DNA of 64,000 nucleotides, from assembly GCF_030813115.1 (NCBI RefSeq), contig NZ_JAUSTY010000001.1, positions 62,001-126,000 of the forward strand. The letters are read 5' to 3'. Below the pieces are notes generated by a model. It ran no database searches. It saw only the letters and a program-made list of their open reading frames with translations, and had not been told where the DNA came from. This DNA comes from Bacillus horti. Its GTDB lineage: Bacteria > Bacillota > Bacilli > Caldalkalibacillales > JCM-10596. Every line of letters starts with the position of its first letter. Positions within the stretch are counted from its first letter, which is position 1. The translations under genes were made by a program, and so were the position numbers. Of the stretch, positions 29,589 through 38,022 are shown one piece after another.

Positions 29589-30097
29589 AGGTACCCACAT
29601 TAAGCACTATTAAAAAAATGGCTCAGATGCTAGCTAGTTTCATCATAGGGGGCATCGTCGGAGCGATTGTCATTTTTTATATGTATGGGCATCTGATGAA
29701 CGAGATCGTCCTTGAAAACCGACAGCTCAACATTAACTACATTAACCTTCAGGATGACTTTACTAGAATTGAGCAAAACATGAATGAGATGACGGAAAAT
29801 CAGTTAAGAATGACGATTAAAAAGGTTGATGTCCATATAGAAGCGGATGAAAAAACGAAGGAGGATATCCATTCGTATAATTTGGTTGAGACTGAGGTCA
29901 TAGACAGGTTACGGAGAGAGTTAAAATTTCTTATTAATCTTCCTATGCAAAGTGTAGCTGAAACCTCTGATGCGATTAAACAGCTGATCAACGGCAGGCG
30001 GTATGATATTCAGCAGCAGCAAATTGGCATAAAGCTTAACTTTCTTGTGATTTATTCCACTGTCTCGGTCAATATCTCAATTGTAAAATTGGATTAA
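29585..30097 (+). CDS. ytrI: Sporulation membrane protein YtrI
   Basis: A 170-residue protein with one N-terminal membrane helix (about 12-34), a coiled-coil stretch (ENRQLNINYINLQDDFTRIEQNMNEM is split across residues 41-66) and a small extracytoplasmic domain. Its length and place after ytrH fit YtrI, a mother-cell sporulation protein of unknown mechanism. GTG 29585 overlaps the ytrH stop. It is convergent with the histidine kinase gene that follows. Confidence 0.85.
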   Translation: MKVPTLSTIKKMAQMLASFIIGGIVGAIVIFYMYGHLMNEIVLENRQLNINYINLQDDFTRIEQNMNEMTENQLRMTIKKVDVHIEADEKTKEDIHSYNLVETEVIDRLRRELKFLINLPMQSVAETSDAIKQLINGRRYDIQQQQIGIKLNFLVIYSTVSVNISIVKLD

Positions 30098-30175
30098 TTA
30101 TTGCCTAGTAAGGAACTACTGATAAAAAATTCTAAGCCAAGCGTGTCATGTCTGGCAGCGCTTGGCTTTCGTTCA

Positions 30176-31645
30176 TTATGATCTAGATTTAATGGTAGAA
30201 GTGTTTTTATCCTTCGGGGTGAACAGAGGGAGCCATAATGTAAAGGTTGTTCCCTCACCTAATTGACTCTCCATTTTTATCGTACCCTGGTGCATATCTA
30301 CAAGCTCTTTCACAATAGCCAAACCTAATCCAGTTCCTTTGTTCTCCTTTGAACGACCACGATCTACCTTGAAAAACCTCTCCCAAATCAGCTCCTGATC
30401 ATCCTTAGAAACTCCAATTCCAGTATCTGAAATAACAAGCTTCATTTTATCGTTGTCACTGTATGCCTCTAATGTAACGCCACCATGCTCTGTAAACTTT
30501 AGGGCATTTTTAACTAAGTTTGCTACAATTTGCTCCAAGCGATCACGGTCAGCATACACACTCTCTAACGTATCGTCAGCTCGAACATTGATTTCTAGCC
30601 CTTTCTCATCTGCCTGCTGTTTAAATTTAAAGGCTACCTTGTTTAATATAGAGCCTATATGAACAGGGGATCGATCTAATGAGATTTCATTATGCTCAAG
30701 CTTAATTAAATCAAAAATATCCTCTACTAGCCTACTCATATGCAAGGTTTCTTTGTACATCACATCATAATATTTCTTACGGCTTTCTTCTTTTTCAACA
30801 AGTCCGTCCTGCAACGCTTCTAAGAATCCCTGCATAGCCGTTAATGGTGTGCGCAATTCATGGGAAACGTTCGCTAAGAAATCATTACGCATTTGGTCTA
30901 GCTTGTTTCGCTCATAGTCGATTTTCTCTAGCTTCTCAGCCATCGTATTAATGGTATTTGCCAAATCTCCTATCTCATCCTCTGAGTCAATATTAATTCT
31001 CTCTGAGTAATTACCAACTGAAATTTTTGATGCCGTACGATCAATTTCACGAAGGGGGCGAGAAATGGACCATGAGAGGAAGGAAACCATTGCTGTCGAA
31101 AGAATAATCCCAAAAACAGAGGTTAGTATAACCGTTTCCCTAATTTTCATAACGGTTTTATTTATCCCGACAACTGGAGAATGGAGGACAATTCCCCCAT
31201 ACACCACATCCTCCTTACCCCAAGGCACAACAACAGATAGCATTGGCTCATTAAGACCTTCAAAGCTTAAGCGACTAACTACATTTTCGCCCCTAAGAAC
31301 CCTACCAACGATAGAAGTAGCAACGGATTTTCCGATGGTCACTTCATCACGAGTAGAGGTGGAAATGATTTTTCCATCTCGATCAAATACCCATATCCTT
31401 GAGTTAAAGGACTGATCCAAAAACAGCAAAAATTGCTCTGTCTCTGCTGCATTAATAGACATATCCTGTATAGATAGATTTACAATCTTCGCTTTACGGA
31501 GCATTTCTTCTTGAGTTGATTCAAAAATATATCCCTTAACTAAATAGGAAATAATAATTCCTACAATGCCTAAGCCGATCAAAACTGTCACCATAAAACT
31601 TAAAATGAGTCTGCGAAATAAGCTTTTTCCGATACCAAATATCAT
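30176..31645 (-). CDS. OmpR-type sensor histidine kinase
   Basis: A 489-residue kinase with two membrane helices (about 12-34 and 170-190) enclosing an extracytoplasmic sensor of about 135 residues that contains INAAETEQFLLFLDQSFNSR and VWVFDRDGK-like segments of a CACHE/PAS fold. HAMP, HisKA with FLANVSHELRTPLTAM (His about 260) and an ATPase domain with NALKFTEHGG, DTGIGV and GTGLGLAIV follow. It overlaps its regulator by ATGA. The signal is unknown, and it does not closely match a named Bacillus system that I recognise. Confidence 0.9.
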   Translation of the reverse strand: MIFGIGKSLFRRLILSFMVTVLIGLGIVGIIISYLVKGYIFESTQEEMLRKAKIVNLSIQDMSINAAETEQFLLFLDQSFNSRIWVFDRDGKIISTSTRDEVTIGKSVATSIVGRVLRGENVVSRLSFEGLNEPMLSVVVPWGKEDVVYGGIVLHSPVVGINKTVMKIRETVILTSVFGIILSTAMVSFLSWSISRPLREIDRTASKISVGNYSERINIDSEDEIGDLANTINTMAEKLEKIDYERNKLDQMRNDFLANVSHELRTPLTAMQGFLEALQDGLVEKEESRKKYYDVMYKETLHMSRLVEDIFDLIKLEHNEISLDRSPVHIGSILNKVAFKFKQQADEKGLEINVRADDTLESVYADRDRLEQIVANLVKNALKFTEHGGVTLEAYSDNDKMKLVISDTGIGVSKDDQELIWERFFKVDRGRSKENKGTGLGLAIVKELVDMHQGTIKMESQLGEGTTFTLWLPLFTPKDKNTSTIKSRS

Positions 31646-32343
31646 TCCTGCACCTCAAACTTATAGCCCACACCCCACACAGTCTGGATATACTCATGCT
31701 CAAGGGTGGAAAGCTTTTGTCGAAGCTTCTTGACGTGAACATCCACCGTTCGAATGTCCCCCATAAAATCATATCCCCACACCTGCTCTAAGAGCTGTTC
31801 TCTTGTAAACACACTGCCTGGGGACTTGGCCAAATGGACGAGCAAATCGAACTCCTTCGGTCGAAACGCCACCCTTTCTCCCTGAACATGTACATCACGT
31901 TTTCCAAGGTGAATAAAAAGATCCTTGAACTCTAACTGTGTCGGGCTACCTTCTTGAGCATTCGCATCATTTCGCGGTTGGAGCCTACGGAATATTGCTT
32001 TAATCCGAGCTACAAGCTCCCTTGGGCTAAACGGTTTAGTGACATAATCATCGGCGCCTAGCTCTAAGCCTAGTACTCTGTCAAACTCTTCCCCTTTAGC
32101 GGTAAGCATGATAATAGGAATATCAGATTTTTTACGAATTTCGCGGCATGCTTCAAATCCATCCATATTTGGCATCATGACATCTAGTAATATTATATCT
32201 GGTGATTCTTTTTCAACCATATCTAAGGCTTGCGCCCCATCATGTGCCTCTACTAATTCAATTTGTTGCTTTTCAAAATATAGTCGAATAATTTCTAATA
32301 CATTTGGATCATCATCAGCCACAAGAACCTTAAAGCGATTCAT
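31642..32343 (-). CDS. OmpR-family response regulator
   Basis: A 233-residue regulator: receiver with acidic VADDDP, phospho-acceptor Asp54 (LLDVMMP) and YVTKPFSP lysine, followed by a winged helix ending VHVKKLRQKL and WGVGYKFE. I chose ATG 32343 because AAGGGG lies nine bases upstream; a TTG at 32370 would add nine residues that swallow the ribosome site. It is the first gene of a two-gene operon with the kinase. The 278 bp before it are AT-rich and hold no feature I can assign with confidence. Confidence 0.9.
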   Translation of the reverse strand: MNRFKVLVADDDPNVLEIIRLYFEKQQIELVEAHDGAQALDMVEKESPDIILLDVMMPNMDGFEACREIRKKSDIPIIMLTAKGEEFDRVLGLELGADDYVTKPFSPRELVARIKAIFRRLQPRNDANAQEGSPTQLEFKDLFIHLGKRDVHVQGERVAFRPKEFDLLVHLAKSPGSVFTREQLLEQVWGYDFMGDIRTVDVHVKKLRQKLSTLEHEYIQTVWGVGYKFEVQE

Positions 32344-32621
32344 ATATCTCATCCCCTTATATCTTAACAATCCTTCACTTCACACTTTTTCTTTATATTG
32401 TGCTTTTACTGTTAAAGACTATTTACTTTTTTTGCATATACCTACAAATATTCGAACAAAATTATATATTTATGTTCCCTCATTTTTTGTTTTTCAAACA
32501 CAAATAGGAACTCCTCATTTAGAGCTCCTGCCATCTATCTAAGTTGTGTTAAAGGAATTAAATCCGTTTGATCAATTTTTTAGTAAATGATTAAAAGCTT
32601 AGTCATGCAAAAAAGATACTA

Positions 32622-32969
32622 TTATAGATTTAAAAAGGAAGCTAATGTCGTATACCCTTCAGAAAATAATATGATGAGTGCTATTATATAAGAAGCATAA
32701 GTAGGGTAAATCGACTTAATCATCATCCATTTATCTGTAGGAATAAGATTTTTATCTTTTATATGTTCAACCATCTGCGGATCCTGAGCTAGCCTCTTTG
32801 CAAAATGTAATGCTTTAGCTCGTAATTCCGTACAAGATGGGGTTATTGTCGTTAGTTCATGTAGTTGAATATTAAAGTGCTCTAGCTTTTTTTTGTATTG
32901 CAGAACTTCAATAGCTCTCTTATTCTGCGAATGTTCTGCAGAATAACCACTAGCCTGATCAGCAACCAT
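32622..32969 (-). CDS. Stand-alone protein resembling the C-terminal domain of sigma factor SigI
   Basis: A 115-residue protein with a strong ribosome site (AAAGGAGG, seven bases before ATG 32969). From about residue 17 it follows the C-terminal domain of SigI as I remember it: RAIEVLQYKKKLEHFNIQL matches the first helix, then TPSCTELRAKAL where SigI has SPKHTDAR, a LIPTDKW segment where SigI has LPVKQL, and YIIALIILFSEGYTTLASFL at the end. The sigma-2 region is absent. The helix-turn-helix segment (SRKTIERNRKY in SigI) is shortened to YPTYASY. It could bind an RsgI-type anti-sigma factor, or be a decaying fragment. The match is by eye only. Confidence 0.6.
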   Translation of the reverse strand: MVADQASGYSAEHSQNKRAIEVLQYKKKLEHFNIQLHELTTITPSCTELRAKALHFAKRLAQDPQMVEHIKDKNLIPTDKWMMIKSIYPTYASYIIALIILFSEGYTTLASFLNL

Positions 32970-33079
32970 GGTCCTTCCTCCTTTAGTTCAAGTAAACAAG
33001 TAATTGACTATCCCCAGGAGTTTCTCTCTAGATGTTTCTTCGCTTATATAGATGTTTATTTGTTTCATTAAATGATAAT

Positions 33080-33102
33080 CCCCCCACCTTTGGAGTGGGG
33101 GG
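33080..33102. terminator. GC-rich hairpin between the acidic lipoprotein and SigI-like genes
   Basis: CCCCCCAC (33080-33087) pairs with GTGGGGGG (33095-33102). It is a very strong stem but no T run follows it on the minus strand, so it may be a poor terminator or an mRNA-stabilising 3' hairpin. Confidence 0.55.
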
Positions 33103-33130
33103 AAACACTTTTTATAATGTGCTAGGCGTA

Positions 33131-33379
33131 TTAGCCGTTATCGTCTTCAGTATCATTATCTAGATCTAAATCTTCATCATTATCTAGATCTAAATCTTCA
33201 TCATTGTCTAGATCAGTGTCAGTTCCTGGCTCAGTTCCCGGTGCTGGATCTAATCCTGGCTCAGTTCCTGGTGCTGGCTCTAGACCTGGCTCAGTATCAC
33301 CATCTGTAGCACAACCTGCTAACACTCCAAAAGCTAAAATTAAACTTGCTATAACTAAAAGTGATTTTTTCTTGAACAT
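33131..33379 (-). CDS. Small lipoprotein with Pro-Gly and Asp-Leu repeats
   Basis: An 82-residue lipoprotein. The signal peptide ends in LAGC with Cys23 as the lipidation site. The exported part is low-complexity: PAPGTEPGL-type repeats of 10 residues, then DLDNDED-type repeats, giving a strongly acidic tail with no basic residue after the signal peptide. Such tails can bind calcium or other cations, but that is speculation here. GGAGG lies 10 bases before ATG 33379 and a promoter (33410-33438) precedes it. I do not recognise the family. Confidence 0.75.
   Translation of the reverse strand: MFKKKSLLVIASLILAFGVLAGCATDGDTEPGLEPAPGTEPGLDPAPGTEPGTDTDLDNDEDLDLDNDEDLDLDNDTEDDNG
33157..33204. repeat. 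Exact 24-bp tandem duplication inside the acidic lipoprotein gene
   Basis: Bases 33157-33180 and 33181-33204 are identical (unit starts TATCTAGATCTAAATC), and a partial third unit follows. A looser 30-bp repeat of the Pro-Gly part lies just above, about 33225-33290. Confidence 0.9.
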
Positions 33380-33409
33380 TGATAAACATCCTCCTTTAAT
33401 CTTTGTTCT

Positions 33410-33438
33410 CTTATACTATAAAAGATAAAAATGACCAA
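33410..33438 (-). promoter_or_regulatory. Possible promoter of the acidic lipoprotein gene
   Basis: TTGGTC (33433-33438) and TATAAG (33410-33415) with 17 bp between them on the minus strand, about 30 bp before the start codon. Confidence 0.4.
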
Positions 33439-33517
33439 ACTATTGTTAAACTAAGTCCTAATCATTAAATAAATGTTAAAAAACTATGACCATCGAATAG
33501 GGAGGTTACTTATTGGC

Positions 33518-33560
33518 AAAAAAAAAGACTGCTGATTAGACTTCGTCTCTAATCAGCAGC
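33518..33560 (-). terminator. Terminator after the small lipoprotein gene at 33669
   Basis: A perfect 12-bp stem (33548-33559 with 33529-33540) is followed on the minus strand by TC and nine T residues. It lies about 110 bp past the stop codon. Confidence 0.88.
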
Positions 33561-33668
33561 AAAAACATCTATATATAAGGGAGATGTAGGCGTCTGTTTA
33601 TGTAATACCCCTTTTTCAAAAAGCTAATCCTATTTTTAAAAACTTTTTTCAAACTTTATAATAGACGA

Positions 33669-34058
33669 CTAAAATTGATAGGCTCCATTCCACACTACTT
33701 CTTCTTCATATTGCTCATAGATTTCCCCCATCAGCTCCGTAATAGCGGCTCGGTGATCTTCTCCGTCAGCCTCAATCAGATTGAGAGTATGGTCACTAAT
33801 AAACTTGGAAACTACTTCATCCAGCTCAGCTATGGAGGAGTAGCCTTGCATAATTGCATGTTCGTAAATCATAAACCACACAATGCGTGATCTTGCTTTT
33901 TCTTTATTGACCTGGTCTAGTTCGTGAGGTTCAATATCATGAATGGTCACTCTGTAATCTCGAAACTCAGCAATAACTTCTTCCGGCAAAGCGGTTTCCT
34001 GACAACCAACTAATAGGATTAGCGAGCATACACAAATTAGAATACAGACCTGTTTCAT
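33669..34058 (-). CDS. Small putative lipoprotein, unknown function
   Basis: A 129-residue protein with a lipoprotein signal peptide ending LVGC (Cys19). The rest is acidic and mostly helical (KARSRIVWFMIYEHAIMQGY and ISDHTLNLIEADGEDHRAAI). That layout recalls the N-terminal helical part of SurA/PrsA-like proteins, but no PPIase domain is present. ATG 34058 is preceded by a CGGGGAGG ribosome site. It stands alone between bceB and its own terminator. I do not recognise a family. Confidence 0.65.
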   Translation of the reverse strand: MKQVCILICVCSLILLVGCQETALPEEVIAEFRDYRVTIHDIEPHELDQVNKEKARSRIVWFMIYEHAIMQGYSSIAELDEVVSKFISDHTLNLIEADGEDHRAAITELMGEIYEQYEEEVVWNGAYQF

Positions 34059-34161
34059 ATTTCCTCCCCGTTCAACTTTTTAAAGATCTCCTTCTATATA
34101 TAGACGGAACAATGCCTGAAATGGTTTCAGAAATTTTAAAATTAATAAAATTAATTTCTCC

Positions 34162-34190
34162 TAAAAAGAAGAGAGCTTTCACCCTCTTCA
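34162..34190 (-). terminator. Terminator after bceB
   Basis: A GAAGAG/CTCTTC stem (34084-34089 type arms at 34184-34189 and 34168-34173) is followed on the minus strand by TTTTT, directly past the bceB stop. Confidence 0.6.
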
Positions 34191-34191
34191 T

Positions 34192-36114
34192 TTACTTAGC
34201 TATTTTTAATAATTGCTGTACATAACGAGCCCGAACTAGAGCATAATAGAGCAGCTGAAAGACTAGAAAACAGCCAATCACTTTGACAGCAGAAAGATAG
34301 ATAGGGACTTGCAGGAGCCCACGTAAAGCACTTAAAGCAAAGCTTGCATGAACGGAAGCTAAAGCGATAGGGACCAAAAATAGAAGTAATAGTTGTACAG
34401 TAACGGAGCTCTTTAGCTCCTGCTTCGTTAGACCAATCCGATGAATCGCTTGATATTGCTTTTTGTCATTCTCCAAATCCGAAAATAATCTGAAGTAGAG
34501 AAAGCTACCTGCTGAAACAAAGAAAATAATGCCCACGAATAGTCCTACATACAGCATCACACTTGTCGCATTTACCATGTCCTGATACATGGTGACTCTA
34601 GCTGTTATAGTAGCATCTTCACTATAGATTTGTTTTACATTAGTCCCTTTTCCATCTGTCCATTCAGCAAACAACGTTGTCGTTAAATCTCCTGTTTCCT
34701 CCCACCCCTCTATTTCGTAAACGGTGGCTTGTGCAGTTTCTAGTTCTGATAGAAGAGAAGCATACGTTTCTTCTGACACAATGAGAATATGGCCTAGCTC
34801 TCCACTAGGAAAAACAGAAGCTTCTACTAACGCTTGAACATCCAGCTTTTCTCCAGATTTCTCAAGCTCTGCAATTTCATATGGGAGAGTATTCTCACCC
34901 CAGCCTTCAACCTGACTATAATAAATCAGAGAAAGAATCGCTTGCTTTTCGGTTAACTCATAATGAGGTAGATCGCTCCGAAGCTGAGCTAGTTGATTAT
35001 AATCTGCTAGGGACATAATGCCTACACGATTATCATGTACTGAATCCAATAGAAACTGTATGTCCACTTTTTCATACTGAAGTCGTTCATTTCCTAGGCT
35101 TTGATCGAGCTGCTGAATTCTTTTTTCATATTCAGTATCGGTTGCAAATGAAATATATTGAATAGCATACGGGTTAAAAAACTCAGCCTCTGCCTTTCGT
35201 GACTCATGAAAAGAGACTAACGTTCCCGTTGCTGTTATCGCTACGGTAGAAATAATCGTCACTAAAAATAGCATTCGAGCGTTATCCTTCATGCGATATG
35301 CTAAATTGGATAACCAAATGAGACGTGTTCCCTTCCAGTGATAGCCTTCATTTCGTTTAAGCCGATTAATCACGTATACACTTAATTGCGAATACAAGAA
35401 ATACGTTCCAATAATCGTAATGGCTGTGACAGGAATCAACAGTAGTCCTACAGTCATTCCATTCGCCGTATAGGATAACGCATAGGCAGCAACTAGGCAA
35501 AGGGCAGCAAAGGCGGATAGTAGGAAGGAAGCCTTAGGCTCTGGACGGGGCTTTCTGGTCCCTCTGAGCAGTTCAATAATTTGACTAGTGCGCACCGTAA
35601 ATAAAGTAAAAAAAGAAATCGTTAGAAATAGGAGAAGGAAAGCTCCAACCGTCAGACTAATCGCTTTAGTAGGCAGATAGAAGGGCATTTCAGCAATTCC
35701 TAAAGCTTGAGCACCCAACAGAAGAAACAGCTTACAAAAAATAAGACCTACTGCTATGCCAAGACCTAATGAAAGGGTACCAATGATCATATTCTCTAAA
35801 AAAATCATGCGATTTAATTGACCTTTAGTCATTCCATGAATCATCAGCACACCAAACTGCTTCTTCCTTGTTTTAATAAAGGTGCTCATCGAGTATAAGA
35901 CAAAAAAGAAAGAGAAAATAAAGATAATATATTCTGCCACTATCATTCCCTGCCTTGATAGCTCATGCATATATCCAGTTTCAACATTTGGATGGAAGAT
36001 AAACACAGCGTACGTAAAGAAAATCATGACAGAGAAAGCACTGCTTAAGAAATACGCTGCATACGTTCTAAAGCTACGAATAACATTGTTAAACGCGAAC
36101 TGTCGAAAGGTCAT
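34192..36114 (-). CDS. Bce-type ABC transporter permease
   Basis: A 640-residue FtsX-like permease of the BceB/VraG class with ten predicted helices and a large extracellular domain of about 200 residues between helices 7 and 8. In this family that domain recognises the peptide antibiotic or its lipid target and forms a sensory complex with the BceS kinase. The opening FRQFAFNNVIRSFRTYAAYF is diagnostic. I chose ATG 36114, eight bases after AGGAGG. It overlaps the ATPase gene by 26 bp. Ligands such as bacitracin or lantibiotics are typical, but the actual one cannot be told. Confidence 0.9.
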   Translation of the reverse strand: MTFRQFAFNNVIRSFRTYAAYFLSSAFSVMIFFTYAVFIFHPNVETGYMHELSRQGMIVAEYIIFIFSFFFVLYSMSTFIKTRKKQFGVLMIHGMTKGQLNRMIFLENMIIGTLSLGLGIAVGLIFCKLFLLLGAQALGIAEMPFYLPTKAISLTVGAFLLLFLTISFFTLFTVRTSQIIELLRGTRKPRPEPKASFLLSAFAALCLVAAYALSYTANGMTVGLLLIPVTAITIIGTYFLYSQLSVYVINRLKRNEGYHWKGTRLIWLSNLAYRMKDNARMLFLVTIISTVAITATGTLVSFHESRKAEAEFFNPYAIQYISFATDTEYEKRIQQLDQSLGNERLQYEKVDIQFLLDSVHDNRVGIMSLADYNQLAQLRSDLPHYELTEKQAILSLIYYSQVEGWGENTLPYEIAELEKSGEKLDVQALVEASVFPSGELGHILIVSEETYASLLSELETAQATVYEIEGWEETGDLTTTLFAEWTDGKGTNVKQIYSEDATITARVTMYQDMVNATSVMLYVGLFVGIIFFVSAGSFLYFRLFSDLENDKKQYQAIHRIGLTKQELKSSVTVQLLLLFLVPIALASVHASFALSALRGLLQVPIYLSAVKVIGCFLVFQLLYYALVRARYVQQLLKIAK

Positions 36115-36859
36115 GAGCATTTCCTCCTAAAAGCGATAAAACATCAATAATCTGTTGGAAAAAATGTTGTCTACTTTCTCCTCGATGTATTTCATTATAT
36201 AATTGTCCATCCTTTATAAACACAACTCTATGGCAATAGCTTGCTGCTAAGGGATCGTGGGTCACCATTAGCAATGTCGCTTTTTCTTTTTGGTTAAGCA
36301 TTTCCAACGCTTCCATAACGTTTCTAGACGCTTTGGAGTCTAAGTTCCCTGTAGGCTCATCCGCTAATAAAAGCGAAGGAGCATGAATCATCGCACGTGC
36401 GATAGCCGCCCTCTGTGCTTGTCCTCCAGACACCTCATACGTTCGTTTATTTAGAATTTCTTTGATACCCAGCATTTCAGCTATATAGTTTAATTTTTCC
36501 TTCATCACGGAAAGAGGGGCATTATCTAACGTTAAAGGTAGCACGATATTTTCTGCTATAGTTAACGTATCTAAAAGATTAAAGTCTTGAAAGACAAAGC
36601 CCAGCTCTCTTCTTCTAAAATGGGCCATCTTTTTCCCTTTAAGCTGTTGTAAATGCTGATCATTAATGATAATTTCTCCTGAGGAAGGAACATCAATCGT
36701 CGAAATTAAATTTAATAATGTAGTTTTTCCACTACCAGAGGGACCCATGATCCCCACAAATTCACCCTTCTGTACAGATAGCTGTATATCAGTCAGAGCA
36801 CGATAAGGAATTTTTCCTCCATACACTTTATTGACCTGATTAACCTTTAGTAGCTCCAC
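36089..36859 (-). CDS. Bce-type ABC transporter ATP-binding protein
   Basis: A 256-residue ATPase with Walker A GPSGSGKTT, signature VSGGQAQRAAIARA, Walker B LLLADEPTGNLDS and the switch histidine in MVTHDPLAASYCHR. The tail (HRGESRQHFFQQIIDVLSLL) is characteristic of BceA. It powers the permease that frees cell-wall lipid intermediates from peptide antibiotics. The start is GTG 36859. Expression should depend on the response regulator through the palindrome at 36943-36964. Confidence 0.92.
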   Translation of the reverse strand: MELLKVNQVNKVYGGKIPYRALTDIQLSVQKGEFVGIMGPSGSGKTTLLNLISTIDVPSSGEIIINDQHLQQLKGKKMAHFRRRELGFVFQDFNLLDTLTIAENIVLPLTLDNAPLSVMKEKLNYIAEMLGIKEILNKRTYEVSGGQAQRAAIARAMIHAPSLLLADEPTGNLDSKASRNVMEALEMLNQKEKATLLMVTHDPLAASYCHRVVFIKDGQLYNEIHRGESRQHFFQQIIDVLSLLGGNAHDLSTVRV

Positions 36860-36942
36860 GTCTTCTTCTCACCTCTTTTAGTATTGTTCTGTTTACATCT
36901 TATAGAGAAAACGTCGGTGCTCCCATCGATTAACCTTGCACG

Positions 36943-36964
36943 AAGCTTACACGTTTGTAAGCTT
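36943..36964. promoter_or_regulatory. BceR-like binding box before the ABC transporter genes
   Basis: AAGCTTACA-CGTT-TGTAAGCTT is a perfect 9-bp inverted repeat with a 4-bp centre. Its core TTACA-N4-TGTAA fits the TnACA-N4-TGTAA motif described for BceR-type regulators. It lies about 85 bp before the ATPase start codon, with a -10-like TATAAG between. Confidence 0.8.
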
Positions 36965-37036
36965 TTAGAATTGTCGTGTCCTGATCCCTTGAACAACTTT
37001 CATTGCTTTCATATATACACAGCTTTATTGAAAACT

Positions 37037-38020
37037 TTAATGAACTGCACCATGATAGACAATTCTTATCGCTGTTCCTTCATTAGGCTCGGATTCTAAT
37101 TCAATGGAATGACCCAGTTTATCACAAACCTGTTTCACAAGATATAAACCCATTCCTGTTGATTCCCTTATTTGTCTACCATTTTCCCCCGTAAAAAAAG
37201 GTTCAAATACTCTCTTTACGTCTTGTTTTGGTATTCCTATACCGTGATCCTCTACCTCAAGTACCATATTGATTCCTTTTCTATAGGAACGAATCGTTAC
37301 TTTACTTTGAGTTCCAGCTGAGTAACGTATTGCGTTAATGATGAGCTGATTTAGGATAAACACACACCACTTTTCATCCGTTTCCACCCAATTAGGATTC
37401 TCCATTTCAATTTGGGGATAAACCTGATTTCTAATGAACATCCCTTTGTTCTCTTGTACGGCCTCCTGCGCTGCCTTCCACAAATTGACCTTATCCACAC
37501 GAAAGTCTTGCTCAAACGTATCTAGACGAGCTACATACAAGACGGTCTGTAAACCCCTTCTAATTTTCTCCGTTTCCTCTTTAATACTTAGAGATTTAAC
37601 ATCATCCTCATCCTGAAGCGTTAGCTGAATAACGGAAATAGGTGTTTTCATTTGATGTACCCATTGGTTCATAAAATTTACATGCTCATTCGTTTTCTGT
37701 TCATATTGGCGCAGCCTTTTTTCATACATCTGATAATTTTGTCTTAACATAGCACCAAAAGCTTCAGCTAATGGCGTCTCCCCGGTAGGGTTATTCATTT
37801 CCTCTAATGAGTGTTGCTCCTCAATCAGAGCATATACTTTTCTGTGCCGAATATAACGAATGATTAAATAAAGGAAAAAAAAGAGGGAGCTTATAAACAA
37901 GGCATAGCCCGTTATCCATATATCTTGCTGACCACTTAGCCAATAGATTAACGTCGATATTCCCATAATCCCTGTAAAAAAGAGAGTAAGCGAGACATGA
38001 TCCTTAATAAACAGCTTCAC
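37037..38020 (-). CDS. Intramembrane-sensing histidine kinase, BceS type
   Basis: A 327-residue kinase with two closely spaced membrane helices (about 10-28 and 35-55) and almost no outside loop. The dimerisation domain has WVHQMKTPISVIQ (His about 122) and the ATPase domain has NQLIINAIRYS, DHGIGIP and STGMGLYLVKQV. Lacking a sensor domain, such kinases detect antibiotics through the transport activity of the paired ABC transporter. The start is GTG 38020, two bases after the regulator stop. The transporter genes follow, completing the module. Confidence 0.93.
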   Translation of the reverse strand: MKLFIKDHVSLTLFFTGIMGISTLIYWLSGQQDIWITGYALFISSLFFFLYLIIRYIRHRKVYALIEEQHSLEEMNNPTGETPLAEAFGAMLRQNYQMYEKRLRQYEQKTNEHVNFMNQWVHQMKTPISVIQLTLQDEDDVKSLSIKEETEKIRRGLQTVLYVARLDTFEQDFRVDKVNLWKAAQEAVQENKGMFIRNQVYPQIEMENPNWVETDEKWCVFILNQLIINAIRYSAGTQSKVTIRSYRKGINMVLEVEDHGIGIPKQDVKRVFEPFFTGENGRQIRESTGMGLYLVKQVCDKLGHSIELESEPNEGTAIRIVYHGAVH

Positions 38021-38022
38021 CC

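Noticed and set aside
33430-33480. Possible PhoP repeats before the acidic lipoprotein gene (TTAACA and TTAATG 11 bp apart)
   Set aside because: Only two of four positions match and the region is very AT-rich, so chance is a sufficient explanation.
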